The notes under the pieces are model-generated. The model saw only the letters and a program-made list of their open reading frames with translations. It searched no databases and was not told the origin of the DNA. A stretch of 64,000 nt of DNA, taken from contig JBGAIB010000001.1 in NCBI GenBank assembly GCA_044225825.1, forward strand, positions 496,001-560,000, in the 5' to 3' direction. This DNA is from Bog-950 sp044225825 (GTDB lineage: Bacteria > Bacteroidota > Bacteroidia > Chitinophagales > LD1). Positions 7,216 through 16,516 of this stretch are shown one piece after another (within the stretch, counting starts at the first letter, position 1; every line of letters begins with the position of its first letter). Made by a program: the position numbers and the translations under genes.

Positions 7216-10074
7216 ATGAGTCAGAGCTTTTTATTGATCAACCCCGATGGCCTTGTATTCCAAACTTACTACGATGTATTCCGTGTAATACATAATCGTA
7301 AAATCAATAACAAACCAAGCTATCAGTTCGATTCGCTGATAACCCAGAACATACGATTGATATATCCCGGTGGCACTGATAAAAATATCATTGACCTCTT
7401 AAAAAGCCTTGATTCTGCCAATCTTAAAAACGAGTTAACAAAGCTGACTAAAATACACGGCAAGCAAAAAAGCGGCATCTCGCTTGACACCTATATGGCG
7501 CGGTCCGCTCCACGTATTTTTTATGAACTATTGAATCGCCTGGCGGCAGTGGCACACGAACTGAAACTATATCATCGTTTAAAAAATAAGGAAACCGGAA
7601 ACTACAAAGTAGCGCCCTGCACCCTATCCAACATAAAACCTGTGCTTTCGTTTCGCTTATTCAAAACAACCCAAAATGAACTAGCTATTGCCCCACAAAT
7701 CACCATAGCCGGAAATACATCCCCCATGGAAGATTTTAACGGCACTACCTTTCTGCTGGAAAAGGACAGTGTTTATTACCTGCTCTCCATGAAGGATATG
7801 CAAACGCTGGATTGGTTGATTCGTGCAAGGCCCGAGCAATACAAAAACCACGCAGAGGCCTTTACCAATGAGATTGTATCGGTATTGGAGCGTGATTATG
7901 AAGTAACAAAAGATGAGGTCTTTAAAATTAACCTGGTAGAATGCGAACCGCAGCACGCGGTTTACCTGAGCGAAATTAGCGACACCTTCCTGATGTTTAC
8001 GCCGCGCTGGAATTACGAAGGCTTTATCATAGAAAGCCTGGACCAACCGGAAACCGAAGAAATGCGCCGGGGTGAGATTTATAAAGTAGTGCGCCGTAAG
8101 GAAGAGGAAATCGCCTTCGTGGAAAAGCTACGCGGACTTCACCCAAACTTCGAAAAACAACGCAATGGTAATTTTTATCTAAGCTTCGACGAAGCCAAGA
8201 AAAAACACTGGTTTTTGAAAGTTTACCAGCAACTGCTGGCCGAAAATGTGCAGATAGTGGGCATGGACCTGCTGAGTCATTTCAGGTATTCGCCTCATAA
8301 TATCCATACACAAATGACCATTGGTCGCACCGTGGACAGTATGATGCACCTGAATATCCGTATTTCCTTTGGCGAGGAGCAAGTTGATCTCAGTGCAGTA
8401 CAACGCACGTTGTATAATGGTCAAAAGTTCATTTTGCTAAAAGACAACAGCATCGGCGTTATTACGGATGAATGGTATGATCAATATGGCGCTATTTTTA
8501 AACACGGTAAACTGCAGAAAGGTGAATTAATAGTTCCGCAGTGGATACTACTGAGTATCGAAGAAAAATACCAAACCAAAGAATTGAAACCAATCATCAG
8601 CCAGCAATGGTGGAACGATTGGGAAAAATGGCAAACAACCAGTGAGCCAATGGTGCCGGTGCCTGTAGGTCTGCAAGCCACCCTTCGCCCCTATCAGCAA
8701 AAAGGCTTTGAATGGTTAGTGCTGCTCAGCAATATTGATGCGGGTGCCTGTTTAGCGGATGACATGGGCTTGGGTAAAACGTTGCAAACCATTGCCTTTT
8801 TACAACATCAAACCAACATGAAACCCGCCGCTCGTCATTTGATAGTTGCTCCTTTATCGCTGGTGTTTAACTGGAAACAGGAGTTGGAGAAGTTCGCACC
8901 GGGCTTAGGTGTTTACGTCTTCCACCAAAACAACCGCGATGTACAGGAATTTACCAATTCCGGCAAACAGGTAATGATTACCAGTTATGGAACCGCCCGC
9001 TCAGCAATGGAAGAATTAAGCCTGGTAAGTTGGGACACGGTAGTTATCGACGAAAGTCACAACATTAAAAATCCGACAGCGCAAATAACCAGGGCCGTCT
9101 ATAAACTCAGTGCCGTTAATCGCATTGCTTTAAGCGGAACGCCGGTAATGAACAATACGTTTGATATCTATTCGCAGCTAAACTTCCTGTTACCTGGGCT
9201 ATTGGGAGGTCCTGAATTTTTCAAACGGGAGTATGCCTTGCCCATTGATAGGGATATGAATGCTGAAAAAACCAATGCGCTGCAAAAGATTACCGCACCA
9301 TTTGTATTACGCCGAACAAAAAAACAGGTTGCCGCCGATCTCCCCGAAAAAACTGAATCGGTGTTGTGGTGCCAGATGGATGAACCTCAAAAGGAAGCCT
9401 ACGAAGCCATCAAAAAACAGATCAAATCAAACGTATTCCTGGATATAGAGCGTGATGGCTTCACCAAAGCTAAGTTCTCCATTCTGCAAGGCATTCTGAA
9501 ATTGCGGCAGATTTGTTGTGCCCCATCCCTACTAAAGGATGAAGAGATCACCACCAGAGACTCTGTTAAACTGGAAATGCTGATGAATGAACTGCGCGAT
9601 AACGTTCGTGGCAGCAAATCGCTTGTGTTCTCGCAATACCTGGGCATGCTGGATATGATTGCCCAACAGTGTAAAGCAGAAAAGATACCCTACCTGTATT
9701 TTGACGGGAGCACTCCGCTTAACGAACGCGCGCTAATGGTCAATACCTTTCAGGATGAGAATTCTGATGTAAAAGTGTTTCTGATCAGTCTTAAAGCCGG
9801 TAACGCAGGTTTAAACCTGACCGCCGCAGAGTATGTATTCCTGATGGATCCCTGGTGGAATAATGCTGTAGAACAACAGGCTATTGACCGTACGCATCGC
9901 ATTGGACAAACTAAAAACATTTTCGCTTACAAATTGATTTGCCGCAATACGATCGAAGAGAAGATTTTGGAATTGCAGCAAAAGAAACGCCAGCTATCAG
10001 AGGACTTAGTAAGCGAGGAGGAAGGATTTGTAAAACATTTGACACAAGAAGATATCACCTTCCTGTTCGAATAA
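7216..10074 (+). CDS. SNF2-family DEAD/DEAH-like helicase
   Basis: This is a 952-residue SNF2/Rad54-type DNA translocase. The N-terminal half (about 1-480) is the bacterial SNF2-associated region without clear motifs. The helicase core follows: Walker A ADDMGLGKT with Lys521, the Walker B motif as DESH (612-615), SGTPVMN motif III, and the C-terminal lobe with SLKAGNAGLNLT and DRTHRIGQ (motif VI) before the end at FLFE. Family members use ATP hydrolysis to move along double-stranded DNA and remodel protein-DNA complexes or RNA polymerase; the specific job is not known. It is a single gene behind its own promoter. I see no methyltransferase or nuclease beside it, so there is no sign of a defence island. 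Confidence 0.9.
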   Translation: MSQSFLLINPDGLVFQTYYDVFRVIHNRKINNKPSYQFDSLITQNIRLIYPGGTDKNIIDLLKSLDSANLKNELTKLTKIHGKQKSGISLDTYMARSAPRIFYELLNRLAAVAHELKLYHRLKNKETGNYKVAPCTLSNIKPVLSFRLFKTTQNELAIAPQITIAGNTSPMEDFNGTTFLLEKDSVYYLLSMKDMQTLDWLIRARPEQYKNHAEAFTNEIVSVLERDYEVTKDEVFKINLVECEPQHAVYLSEISDTFLMFTPRWNYEGFIIESLDQPETEEMRRGEIYKVVRRKEEEIAFVEKLRGLHPNFEKQRNGNFYLSFDEAKKKHWFLKVYQQLLAENVQIVGMDLLSHFRYSPHNIHTQMTIGRTVDSMMHLNIRISFGEEQVDLSAVQRTLYNGQKFILLKDNSIGVITDEWYDQYGAIFKHGKLQKGELIVPQWILLSIEEKYQTKELKPIISQQWWNDWEKWQTTSEPMVPVPVGLQATLRPYQQKGFEWLVLLSNIDAGACLADDMGLGKTLQTIAFLQHQTNMKPAARHLIVAPLSLVFNWKQELEKFAPGLGVYVFHQNNRDVQEFTNSGKQVMITSYGTARSAMEELSLVSWDTVVIDESHNIKNPTAQITRAVYKLSAVNRIALSGTPVMNNTFDIYSQLNFLLPGLLGGPEFFKREYALPIDRDMNAEKTNALQKITAPFVLRRTKKQVAADLPEKTESVLWCQMDEPQKEAYEAIKKQIKSNVFLDIERDGFTKAKFSILQGILKLRQICCAPSLLKDEEITTRDSVKLEMLMNELRDNVRGSKSLVFSQYLGMLDMIAQQCKAEKIPYLYFDGSTPLNERALMVNTFQDENSDVKVFLISLKAGNAGLNLTAAEYVFLMDPWWNNAVEQQAIDRTHRIGQTKNIFAYKLICRNTIEEKILELQQKKRQLSEDLVSEEEGFVKHLTQEDITFLFE

Positions 10075-10108
10075 GATTCCGAAATAAGCCGACAGGCAGC
10101 TAATTTAC

Positions 10109-10441
10109 TTAGGGTATGCCTAATGTTGGACTTTCCGAACAAACTTCAGCGCATTTTCGGCACATATCTGCACATTCTTTGCAGTGATCCGCCCCATGTT
10201 TTGCGCATTCATCCGCACAGAGCTGACAAAACTCCGCACATATGGCTAAATACTTTTCCCGGTTTTCCGAATCACGTGCCACTGCCGAGGCCGTCAATAA
10301 GCAGATTTCAGCACATTCCCTGTCCAATTCAATGCAACGTGTCATCATATTAATATCCTCTTCATTCAAACAGGCATTATAACATTTGTTACAGGCAGTT
10401 GCACAGGCATATAAGTGCTCTAATAAATGATTTCCTTCCAT
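10109..10441 (-). CDS. Four-helix bundle copper-storage protein (Csp-like)
   Basis: The start chosen at 10441 (MEGNHLLEHLYACATACNKC) gives 110 residues; the frame stays open further upstream but that part has no family character. There are 16 cysteines (13, 17, 20, 24, 36, 43, 47, 68, 72, 75, 79, 87, 90, 94, 97, 101), spaced CxxxC/CxxC along predicted helices. This is the pattern of the Csp/DUF326 four-helix bundle that stores many Cu(I) ions inside the bundle. No signal peptide is present, so it resembles the cytosolic Csp3 type. It is convergent with the SNF2 gene (34 bp). Its leader carries a strong hairpin at 10468-10493. Copper storage is inferred from family knowledge. Confidence 0.88.
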   Translation of the reverse strand: MEGNHLLEHLYACATACNKCYNACLNEEDINMMTRCIELDRECAEICLLTASAVARDSENREKYLAICAEFCQLCADECAKHGADHCKECADMCRKCAEVCSESPTLGIP

Positions 10442-10467
10442 GGTAGTTTTAATTAACTTTTTAGAAA

Positions 10468-10493
10468 GCCCTTCTACCAATTGGCAGAAGGGC
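10468..10493 (-). promoter_or_regulatory. Leader hairpin upstream of the copper protein gene
   Basis: GCCCTTCT (10468-10475) and AGAAGGGC (10486-10493) form a perfect 8-bp stem with a 10-nt loop that contains CCAATTGG. Read on the minus strand it is followed by TTTCTAAAAAG and then, 27 nt from the stem, by the ATG at 10441. It may be a terminator of an upstream short transcript, an attenuator or a regulator site. Confidence 0.45.
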
Positions 10494-10851
10494 GTAAAAC
10501 TTCTATTTCCTGTTAGGTATGGCCCAAACAAGCAGAGGACTCTTAAATTCCAAAAAAAGAGTGCTCCAATAGAAATCCTTAATAAGATATCCAAAGATGT
10601 TCCAGTGGCCTTTTGCTTAATCATAACCTCCAATTTGAGGAGCCTTTGCCTCAGTAAATAGATAAAGCGGCATCCACTTTCCCGGTTGTCGTCGAAATTG
10701 TCCCTTTACTGGTGCTGCTTTCAGCGGTCCGTAAATCCGATATAAATTTTCAGAGCAATTTGCTCAACTATCAAAATAACCAAGCAATGCAAGCGTATTC
10801 CATGCAAAGGCATAATACAACTTAAATGAATAGGCACGCTTTTTTATTGAT

Positions 10852-10881
10852 TTGCTTAAAGCAGATGTAACCTAAACTTTG
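10852..10881 (+). promoter_or_regulatory. Probable promoter of the 10887 gene and ligD
   Basis: TTG at 10852-10854 and TAAACTTTG at 10873-10881, a one-base-longer form of TAnnTTTG. The ATG at 10887 lies five bases after it, so the transcript would be leaderless or nearly so. Confidence 0.4.
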
Positions 10882-10886
10882 TAACT

Positions 10887-11171
10887 ATGGAATTAGACAG
10901 ATTTCTGCTAAGTAGCCCGAACGGTCAGGAGGAAGGCCCTCAGTATATTTTACACACACAATCGCCTAAGGCACTAATACAGGTAATACCCTGCGCAACT
11001 GTAAATGGCAAAAACGGAAGAACCTATTGCTACCAACTCCAGAACGAGGTAGAGCCAAGGTATTTGACATTTTCACTTATACAGGTATATGAACCCGCCA
11101 GTGATTATAAACATATCCTGGATGAGGCATGGCAATGGCTATATCATAGCGGAGTGTTGCTAGCTGCTTAA
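10887..11171 (+). CDS. Small hypothetical protein upstream of ligD
   Basis: A 94-residue soluble protein (starts MELDRFLLSSPNGQEEG, ends YHSGVLLAA) of no family I recognise. It has no signal peptide or membrane segment. Support for being real: a promoter-like element just in front, ATG start, and an end only 9 bp before the ATG of ligD, so the two are probably co-transcribed. It may be an accessory to the ligase gene or simply a passenger; the sequence does not say. Confidence 0.6.
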   Translation: MELDRFLLSSPNGQEEGPQYILHTQSPKALIQVIPCATVNGKNGRTYCYQLQNEVEPRYLTFSLIQVYEPASDYKHILDEAWQWLYHSGVLLAA

Positions 11172-11180
11172 ACTACTCCT

Positions 11181-13736
11181 ATGGCACTAAATCAATACAA
11201 TAAAAAACGCAACTTCAGGAAAACATCAGAGCCGGAAGGCAAGTTGGTGCATAAAAAGGGTAAACTTCTATTCGTAGTGCAAAAACATCATGCATCACAC
11301 TTGCATTACGACTTCCGGCTGGAAGCCAACGGTGTGCTAAAAAGTTGGGCTGTTCCCAAAGGGCCTTCGATGAACCCCGATGATAAGCGACTTGCAATGA
11401 TGGTAGAGGACCATCCCTATGATTATAAAGACTTTGAAGGCAACATACCCGAAGGGAATTATGGAGCAGGGAATGTAATTGTATGGGATAACGGCACCTA
11501 CATTCCGGATACTGAAGAAAAAGATCCCGATGAAGCGGTTGAAGCAGCTATTCGTAAAGGTCACGTAAGCTTCATATTGAAAGGTAAAAAACTAAAAGGT
11601 GCCTTTAGCTTAGTCAAAATGCATGCTGGCCAGGAGAATGCCTGGATGCTTATCAAAAAGGATGACGAATATGCCAGTAAGACCGATATAACTTTAAATG
11701 ACAAATCGGTCTTAAGCAAAAAAACCTTGCAACAATTAGCTGACACCTATCACAACGAGAAGGATGGAACTCCGAAAAATCAAAAAAAGAATACGGCAAA
11801 AAAATCTCCTGTCAAAAGCAATAGCAAACTAAAAGCAGTAGTAAAAAAAAAGTCTGATAGAGTAAAACCAATGCTTGCGGAATTAACGGACGCAGCCTTT
11901 GATCGAAAGGACTGGGTTTTCGAAGCAAAATATGATGGTTACCGCGCCATGGCTGATTGTAGCGGAAAAGGTGAGGTAGATCTTTACAGTCGGAATCTCC
12001 TTTCTTTTAACGAGGATTTTGCTCCCATTGCGGACCAACTAAAAAAAGTAAATCACGATTGCCTGCTGGACGGGGAAGTAGTGGCAGAAGATAAGGAAGG
12101 CATTTCGCGTTTTCAGCTATTACAAAATTACAAAAGAGAAAAGAAGGGCGGATTACACTATTATGTTTTCGATCTATTGCGGTTAGACGGACAGGACATC
12201 ACCTCACTCCCACTGCTGGAAAGAAAAAAGTTGCTTGAAATGCTGATAAAAAAGTTAAAGCTCAAACAGGTCCATTATTCACCGCATGTAGTGGGATACG
12301 GCTTAAGGTTTTTTGAGCAGGCCCAAAAAAAAGGATGGGAAGGGATTATTGCAAAACAGGCAGAGAGCACTTACCAAACCAATAACCGCAGCCACGATTG
12401 GTTGAAGATGAAAATAACCCGAGAACAGGAAGCGGTGATTGCAGGAATTACTGAACCCAAAGGAGGCCGTAAATTTTTCGGTTCATTGCTTTTGGGTGTT
12501 TACAACAATGGATCGTTAGAGTATGTAGGTAATTGTGGAACGGGATTCAACCATGCCGGTTTAAAAGAACTATATGAAAAATTCAAACCGCTTTTTATTA
12601 ACAAGTCTCCATTTGCTGAACGGATGCCGGCGAGTAAGGCGGTACAATGGATCAAGCCTAAACTAGTATGCCAGGTTAAATTCACGGAATGGACCGGCGA
12701 TGGCAGCATGAGGCATCCGGTTTTCCTGGGTTTGCGAAAAGATAAGGCTGCCAAAGAAGTTAAACGAGAAATTCCAAGAGCTATGAAAAAGAAAGATACC
12801 GCAGAGACCACTAATGACACGGATTATGAGAAAAAAGTAGGCAAGGTCAACTTAAAACTTACCAATCAACAAAAGCTCTATTGGCCTGATGAGAAGATTA
12901 CAAAGGGCAACTTGCTGAAATACTACGAGTCGGTAGCGGATGTTATGTTACCCTATTTAAAGGACCGCCCCGAGTCGCTCCATCGGTTCCCCAATGGTAT
13001 AAAGGATGCTGGGTTCTTTCAAAAAGATCAGGACGTAGCCAAGTTACCTGAATGGGTCCGTACCGAAAAAGTGTATTCCGAATCCAATAAAGAAAACATC
13101 GACTACTTAATTTGTAACGACAAAGCGCACCTGTTGTTTATGGCAAATCTGGGTTGCATCGAAATAAATCCCTGGAACTCCAAAATTCAAACACCTGAAA
13201 ACCCGGATTGGATGGTGATAGATCTGGATCCGGAAGACATCTCCTTTAAGGAGGTAATTAAAGCTGCGCTGGAAACCCGCAGGTTTTTTGACAAACTTGA
13301 AATAGAAAGTTATTGCAAAACAAGCGGCGCAACCGGCTTACATATTTATGTTCCGCTTGCTGCTAAATACGACTACGAGATCGTTAAGAATTTTGCACAG
13401 TTAGTAGCGCAGCATGTAAACGATAAACTGCCTGATACTACCAGCATTTTACGTATGCCCCAAAAACGAAAGAAAAAGATCTACCTCGATTTTCTGCAAA
13501 ACCGCAGGGGGCAAACATTAGCAGCACCTTATTCAGTTCGGCCAAGACCGGGCGCTACTGTTTCTACTCCTTTAGAGTGGAGTGAAGTAAACGCAAAACT
13601 TGATCCGGCAAACTATACCATTCATAATACACTTGCCCGCCTCGATAAAAAAGGTGATTTGTGGAAACCGGTTATAGGTAAAGGAGCAAATCTTGAAAAA
13701 GCAATTAAAGCAGTTTACGAAAATACCGGAAAGTGA
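11181..13736 (+). CDS. ligD: DNA ligase D (phosphoesterase-ligase-polymerase)
   Basis: This is the multifunctional enzyme of bacterial non-homologous end joining, 851 residues. The order is PE-LIG-POL: the 3'-phosphoesterase domain at about 20-170 (HHASHLHYDFRLE, IPEGNYGAGNVIVWD), a lysine-rich linker (about 180-225), the ATP-dependent ligase at about 230-530 with the adenylation motif EAKYDGYR (Lys250), and the primase-polymerase at about 555-840 with the metal-binding DLD (Asp681, Asp683). It would trim, fill and seal double-strand breaks with Ku. No Ku gene lies in the window. The gene is convergent with the M48 protease gene, 7 bp apart. Confidence 0.95.
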   Translation: MALNQYNKKRNFRKTSEPEGKLVHKKGKLLFVVQKHHASHLHYDFRLEANGVLKSWAVPKGPSMNPDDKRLAMMVEDHPYDYKDFEGNIPEGNYGAGNVIVWDNGTYIPDTEEKDPDEAVEAAIRKGHVSFILKGKKLKGAFSLVKMHAGQENAWMLIKKDDEYASKTDITLNDKSVLSKKTLQQLADTYHNEKDGTPKNQKKNTAKKSPVKSNSKLKAVVKKKSDRVKPMLAELTDAAFDRKDWVFEAKYDGYRAMADCSGKGEVDLYSRNLLSFNEDFAPIADQLKKVNHDCLLDGEVVAEDKEGISRFQLLQNYKREKKGGLHYYVFDLLRLDGQDITSLPLLERKKLLEMLIKKLKLKQVHYSPHVVGYGLRFFEQAQKKGWEGIIAKQAESTYQTNNRSHDWLKMKITREQEAVIAGITEPKGGRKFFGSLLLGVYNNGSLEYVGNCGTGFNHAGLKELYEKFKPLFINKSPFAERMPASKAVQWIKPKLVCQVKFTEWTGDGSMRHPVFLGLRKDKAAKEVKREIPRAMKKKDTAETTNDTDYEKKVGKVNLKLTNQQKLYWPDEKITKGNLLKYYESVADVMLPYLKDRPESLHRFPNGIKDAGFFQKDQDVAKLPEWVRTEKVYSESNKENIDYLICNDKAHLLFMANLGCIEINPWNSKIQTPENPDWMVIDLDPEDISFKEVIKAALETRRFFDKLEIESYCKTSGATGLHIYVPLAAKYDYEIVKNFAQLVAQHVNDKLPDTTSILRMPQKRKKKIYLDFLQNRRGQTLAAPYSVRPRPGATVSTPLEWSEVNAKLDPANYTIHNTLARLDKKGDLWKPVIGKGANLEKAIKAVYENTGK

Positions 13737-13743
13737 TCCCGCT

Positions 13744-15021
13744 TTATTTACGGTCACAATCCTGCAAATGTTCCGCTTTCCATTGCATGGCCATATGTAC
13801 CCGGTTGCGTCCGCTTGGGTGATCAAAAAAGATAACCTCCTCCCAATATCCGGGATCAATCTTGCGGTATTCGGAAAGCATCATATCTACATGCGCTTCC
13901 GCATCCGGTTCGCGGGCAGCATTCAATCCATACATATCTGCTTCTGCTTCCATAGTGCGGGTCATGGTATTGGTGATGGGTGTAGCAAAAAACATAACTA
14001 CACTAAACAAAACCACCAATAAAGGCAAGCTGGTTATGTCTGCAATTCCACTTATATCCATCCTCCCGCCCCAGCGCGTTATTGCAAGGTTAAAAGCCCA
14101 GGCCACCAATGCAAAAACAATAACCAGTAAAACCGACATCTCCACCAGCCCCTTATATACATGGTTCATTACATAATGCCCCATTTCGTGCCCCATCACC
14201 GATCTAATTTCGGCAGGCGTGCAGCGCTTCAGCAAATTATCATTCAATGATATCCGGGTGGTACTCCCAATCCCGCTCACATTGGCGCTCACACGGTCAC
14301 TTTGCTTGCTGGCGTCAAACTGATATACATTCTCGGCAGGTATACAGTTCGCTCTTGCCATTGAAAGTATCTCTTGCTTTAATTTGCTATCGGCAAGTGG
14401 CTCGTATTTATTAAAAAGCGGCATCAGAAAAACCGGTGCAATAAACAATATCAGCACGCTAAAGGCGATACAAATGCCAGCTCCCCATATCCACCACGCC
14501 TTACCTGTCCGTCGCATGGCAATAAATACTATAACTAACAGCGCACCGCCTCCAATAGTTCCCACAGCCAATCCGATAAGATCCTGGGTAAGCCATTCAC
14601 CAAAACTCATATTAGAGAGATTGTATTGGTGTTCACGGAAGTAACTTTGATACACATTGAATGGGAACAGCAACACGTACGCCAGCAGGAAATACAATAC
14701 GGAATACAGGAAATTTTGCAGGTTTATGCTTTTAACGCGGCTAACCAGCGCTTTCATTTTACGCGAAAGACCTGTAAACAAAAAAATTGCTCCTACTCCA
14801 ATAGTATAGAGGGTGCTCCATAACAACAACCAATACCCCCCTTCAAAATATGCATCGGATTTAGCGCGCTGTTCAGGTGTTAATGTATTCAGCCACTGTT
14901 CGGTGACGCTATCTACATTAAAGTCACTGACGCGATACATGGCAGAAGTATCAATTTGCGCATTTGAGAAAAGCGGAAATGCGACTACCAGCAACAACAT
15001 TATCAAAACTCCTTTTTTCAT
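13744..15021 (-). CDS. M48 family metallopeptidase (CAAX protease Ste24-like)
   Basis: I chose the start at 15021 because MKKGVLIMLLLVVAFPLFSNAQ is a proper signal/anchor segment; the ATG at 15069 adds 16 unlikely residues. The protein has 425 residues with several membrane segments (about 60-85, 105-125, 150-170, 180-205, 290-320, 335-355). The zinc motif HEMGH is at 278-282, and the third ligand lies in EAEAD further on. The architecture matches Ste24/HtpX-like integral membrane zinc proteases, which cut membrane-associated or prenylated peptides in eukaryotes; the bacterial substrate is unknown, with membrane protein quality control a possibility. Confidence 0.9.
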   Translation of the reverse strand: MKKGVLIMLLLVVAFPLFSNAQIDTSAMYRVSDFNVDSVTEQWLNTLTPEQRAKSDAYFEGGYWLLLWSTLYTIGVGAIFLFTGLSRKMKALVSRVKSINLQNFLYSVLYFLLAYVLLFPFNVYQSYFREHQYNLSNMSFGEWLTQDLIGLAVGTIGGGALLVIVFIAMRRTGKAWWIWGAGICIAFSVLILFIAPVFLMPLFNKYEPLADSKLKQEILSMARANCIPAENVYQFDASKQSDRVSANVSGIGSTTRISLNDNLLKRCTPAEIRSVMGHEMGHYVMNHVYKGLVEMSVLLVIVFALVAWAFNLAITRWGGRMDISGIADITSLPLLVVLFSVVMFFATPITNTMTRTMEAEADMYGLNAAREPDAEAHVDMMLSEYRKIDPGYWEEVIFFDHPSGRNRVHMAMQWKAEHLQDCDRK

Positions 15022-15090
15022 ATGAGACGAATTACAGGGCAAAATACAGGATAGTTTTAACCAATGCAATTAAGCGCCATTTAATATCCA

Positions 15091-15124
15091 AAAAAAAACC
15101 GGAAGCGGCTTTCGCCAACTTCCG
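15091..15124 (-). terminator. Intrinsic terminator of the 15165-16379 gene
   Basis: On the minus strand CGGAAG (15124-15119) pairs with CTTCCG (15105-15100), with an inner GGC/GCC stem, and a run of eight T (15098-15091) follows. It lies about 40 bp downstream of the stop codon of the T9SS gene. Confidence 0.85.
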
Positions 15125-15164
15125 TTTTAGCAATATAAAACAAGTGTTTATTGCTTCTGAATGA

Positions 15165-16379
15165 TCAGCGATAAATAATAATCTTTCTTCTACAAGTCAT
15201 ACCATCAATTGTAGCGTAAAGAATATAGCAACCATTTGTTAAGCCGCTTAAGTCGATAATAGTAGATGTTAGCGCTTCTGTATCCATTACCAACTTGCCA
15301 TTCAAATCTACCAATCGAATGGTTTCAATTTTATCCAGATCAACTGCTGTTGCTATTGTAATTGAACTTGAAGCCGGATTAGGAAAAATAGTTACGCCAT
15401 CGGCGCGATTTGAAAAACCCTCTATTGCGGTAGTTACCCCAAGATCTGCAAGGGCAATACGCATACACCAGGCACTTGTAGCAGCAAATAAGTAACCGTT
15501 ATCTACAAGAAAATCTTTGAACACGGCACTTCCGAAACCGGCACCTGGTGCAATTAATGACCAGGTCAACCCACCATCAGTACTAAAGTGAGCCTTGCAT
15601 AATGCCCCCCCAACTACTGTCAAATTTCCATAAGTATAAAATCCACCTACATAAAGAAAACCATTGAATCCGCTGGAAACCTGCGTCCAGTTTTCGCCCA
15701 TATCCGCTGACCGGAACACACCTTGACCGTAACTGGAAGTAAGCAACGCCCCCTGGTTATAGGCAATACCGTTACATTGAATTCCGGTTGGTAGACCATT
15801 ATTTTTCTGAACCCAATTGTTTCCTCCATCGGTTGATTTAAAAATCCCATCCAGCGTAGATATAAATAGGTCATTACCAATCTTTACAATCTGATTGATG
15901 TTATTACCATTGCTCGTAAGTCCTGTGTCGCCCATTAACCAGTTGATGCCACCATCATTTGAGCGTAAAATGCCCACTCCATCAACAACTACATAGATAT
16001 TGTTCCCTTCCGTGAGCATATAAGGCAATTCGGCTGCATAGCCCAGGTAATAATTTTGTGTCCAAAATAAGCCATCTGTAGATTCGTAAATATGCCCATA
16101 AGGGTCCCCGCCAAAGTACTTGCCGCCGCTTTCCTCTATTGAAATAAGATTCGGATAAACCCCCATTCCGTGTATCGAATCTTTAATCCAGGTATCTCCG
16201 TTGTCGGCGCTGGAAAAATTATTGATTAACCCATAGGTGTGTAACGAGTCGCCAATTTTGATGAGTTCAGGTACATTAAAAGGCTGGGTGCCGCAATTTA
16301 CCCACTGGGCTTTGGCAATAAAACCGGTTAATGCTAATAAGAGTGTAGCGAAATAAGTTTTGTACGTTTTGTTTTGCAT
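15165..16379 (-). CDS. Secreted BNR/photosystem-repeat-like protein with T9SS sorting domain
   Basis: 404 residues with a signal peptide (MQNKTYKTYFATLLLALTGF, then IAKAQ). The body carries repeated sialidase-type Asp-box segments (SSADNGDTWIKD, ESTDGLFWTQN, RSNDGGINWLMGD, KSTDGGNNWVQK, RSADMGENWTQV, STDGGLTWSLI), which fold as blades of a beta-propeller. Residues from about 330 (VTIFPNPASSSITIATAV) to the end (RRKIIIYR) are a T9SS type A sorting domain. Asp-boxes alone do not prove sialidase activity, and no catalytic Arg triad is evident. It is followed by a strong terminator, so it is probably monocistronic. Confidence 0.88.
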   Translation of the reverse strand: MQNKTYKTYFATLLLALTGFIAKAQWVNCGTQPFNVPELIKIGDSLHTYGLINNFSSADNGDTWIKDSIHGMGVYPNLISIEESGGKYFGGDPYGHIYESTDGLFWTQNYYLGYAAELPYMLTEGNNIYVVVDGVGILRSNDGGINWLMGDTGLTSNGNNINQIVKIGNDLFISTLDGIFKSTDGGNNWVQKNNGLPTGIQCNGIAYNQGALLTSSYGQGVFRSADMGENWTQVSSGFNGFLYVGGFYTYGNLTVVGGALCKAHFSTDGGLTWSLIAPGAGFGSAVFKDFLVDNGYLFAATSAWCMRIALADLGVTTAIEGFSNRADGVTIFPNPASSSITIATAVDLDKIETIRLVDLNGKLVMDTEALTSTIIDLSGLTNGCYILYATIDGMTCRRKIIIYR

Positions 16380-16516
16380 TGCTAAATGATTTTGGTTAAA
16401 AATATTTACAATGCAAAAGAACCCGCACGTACGCTAGCTCTCTGTTTTCAGTAAGAATGTGCATGAAAAGGGAAAATTCGCACTTACGTATCGCCTCCGC
16501 CATTTTAAGGGGAACA

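Larger units (their letters stand above)
10442..10886. other. 445-bp gene-free region between divergent genes
   Basis: It holds the leader hairpin of the copper protein gene (10468-10493) and the promoter of the small gene at 10887. The middle part (about 10500-10800) reads open in short frames on both strands, but none has a start, length or composition that would support a gene. On the minus strand a 64-codon extension in frame with the copper protein has no family features. I cannot say more about it. Confidence 0.5.

Noticed and set aside
7216..10074. SNF2 helicase as part of a defence island
   Set aside because: No nuclease, methyltransferase or other defence gene adjoins it; such SNF2 genes are common housekeeping loci in Bacteroidota.
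10442..10661. Open frames on both strands (64-codon extension of the copper gene; 73 codons on +)
   Set aside because: No family features, no suitable start, and a strong hairpin within; the copper protein begins at 10441.
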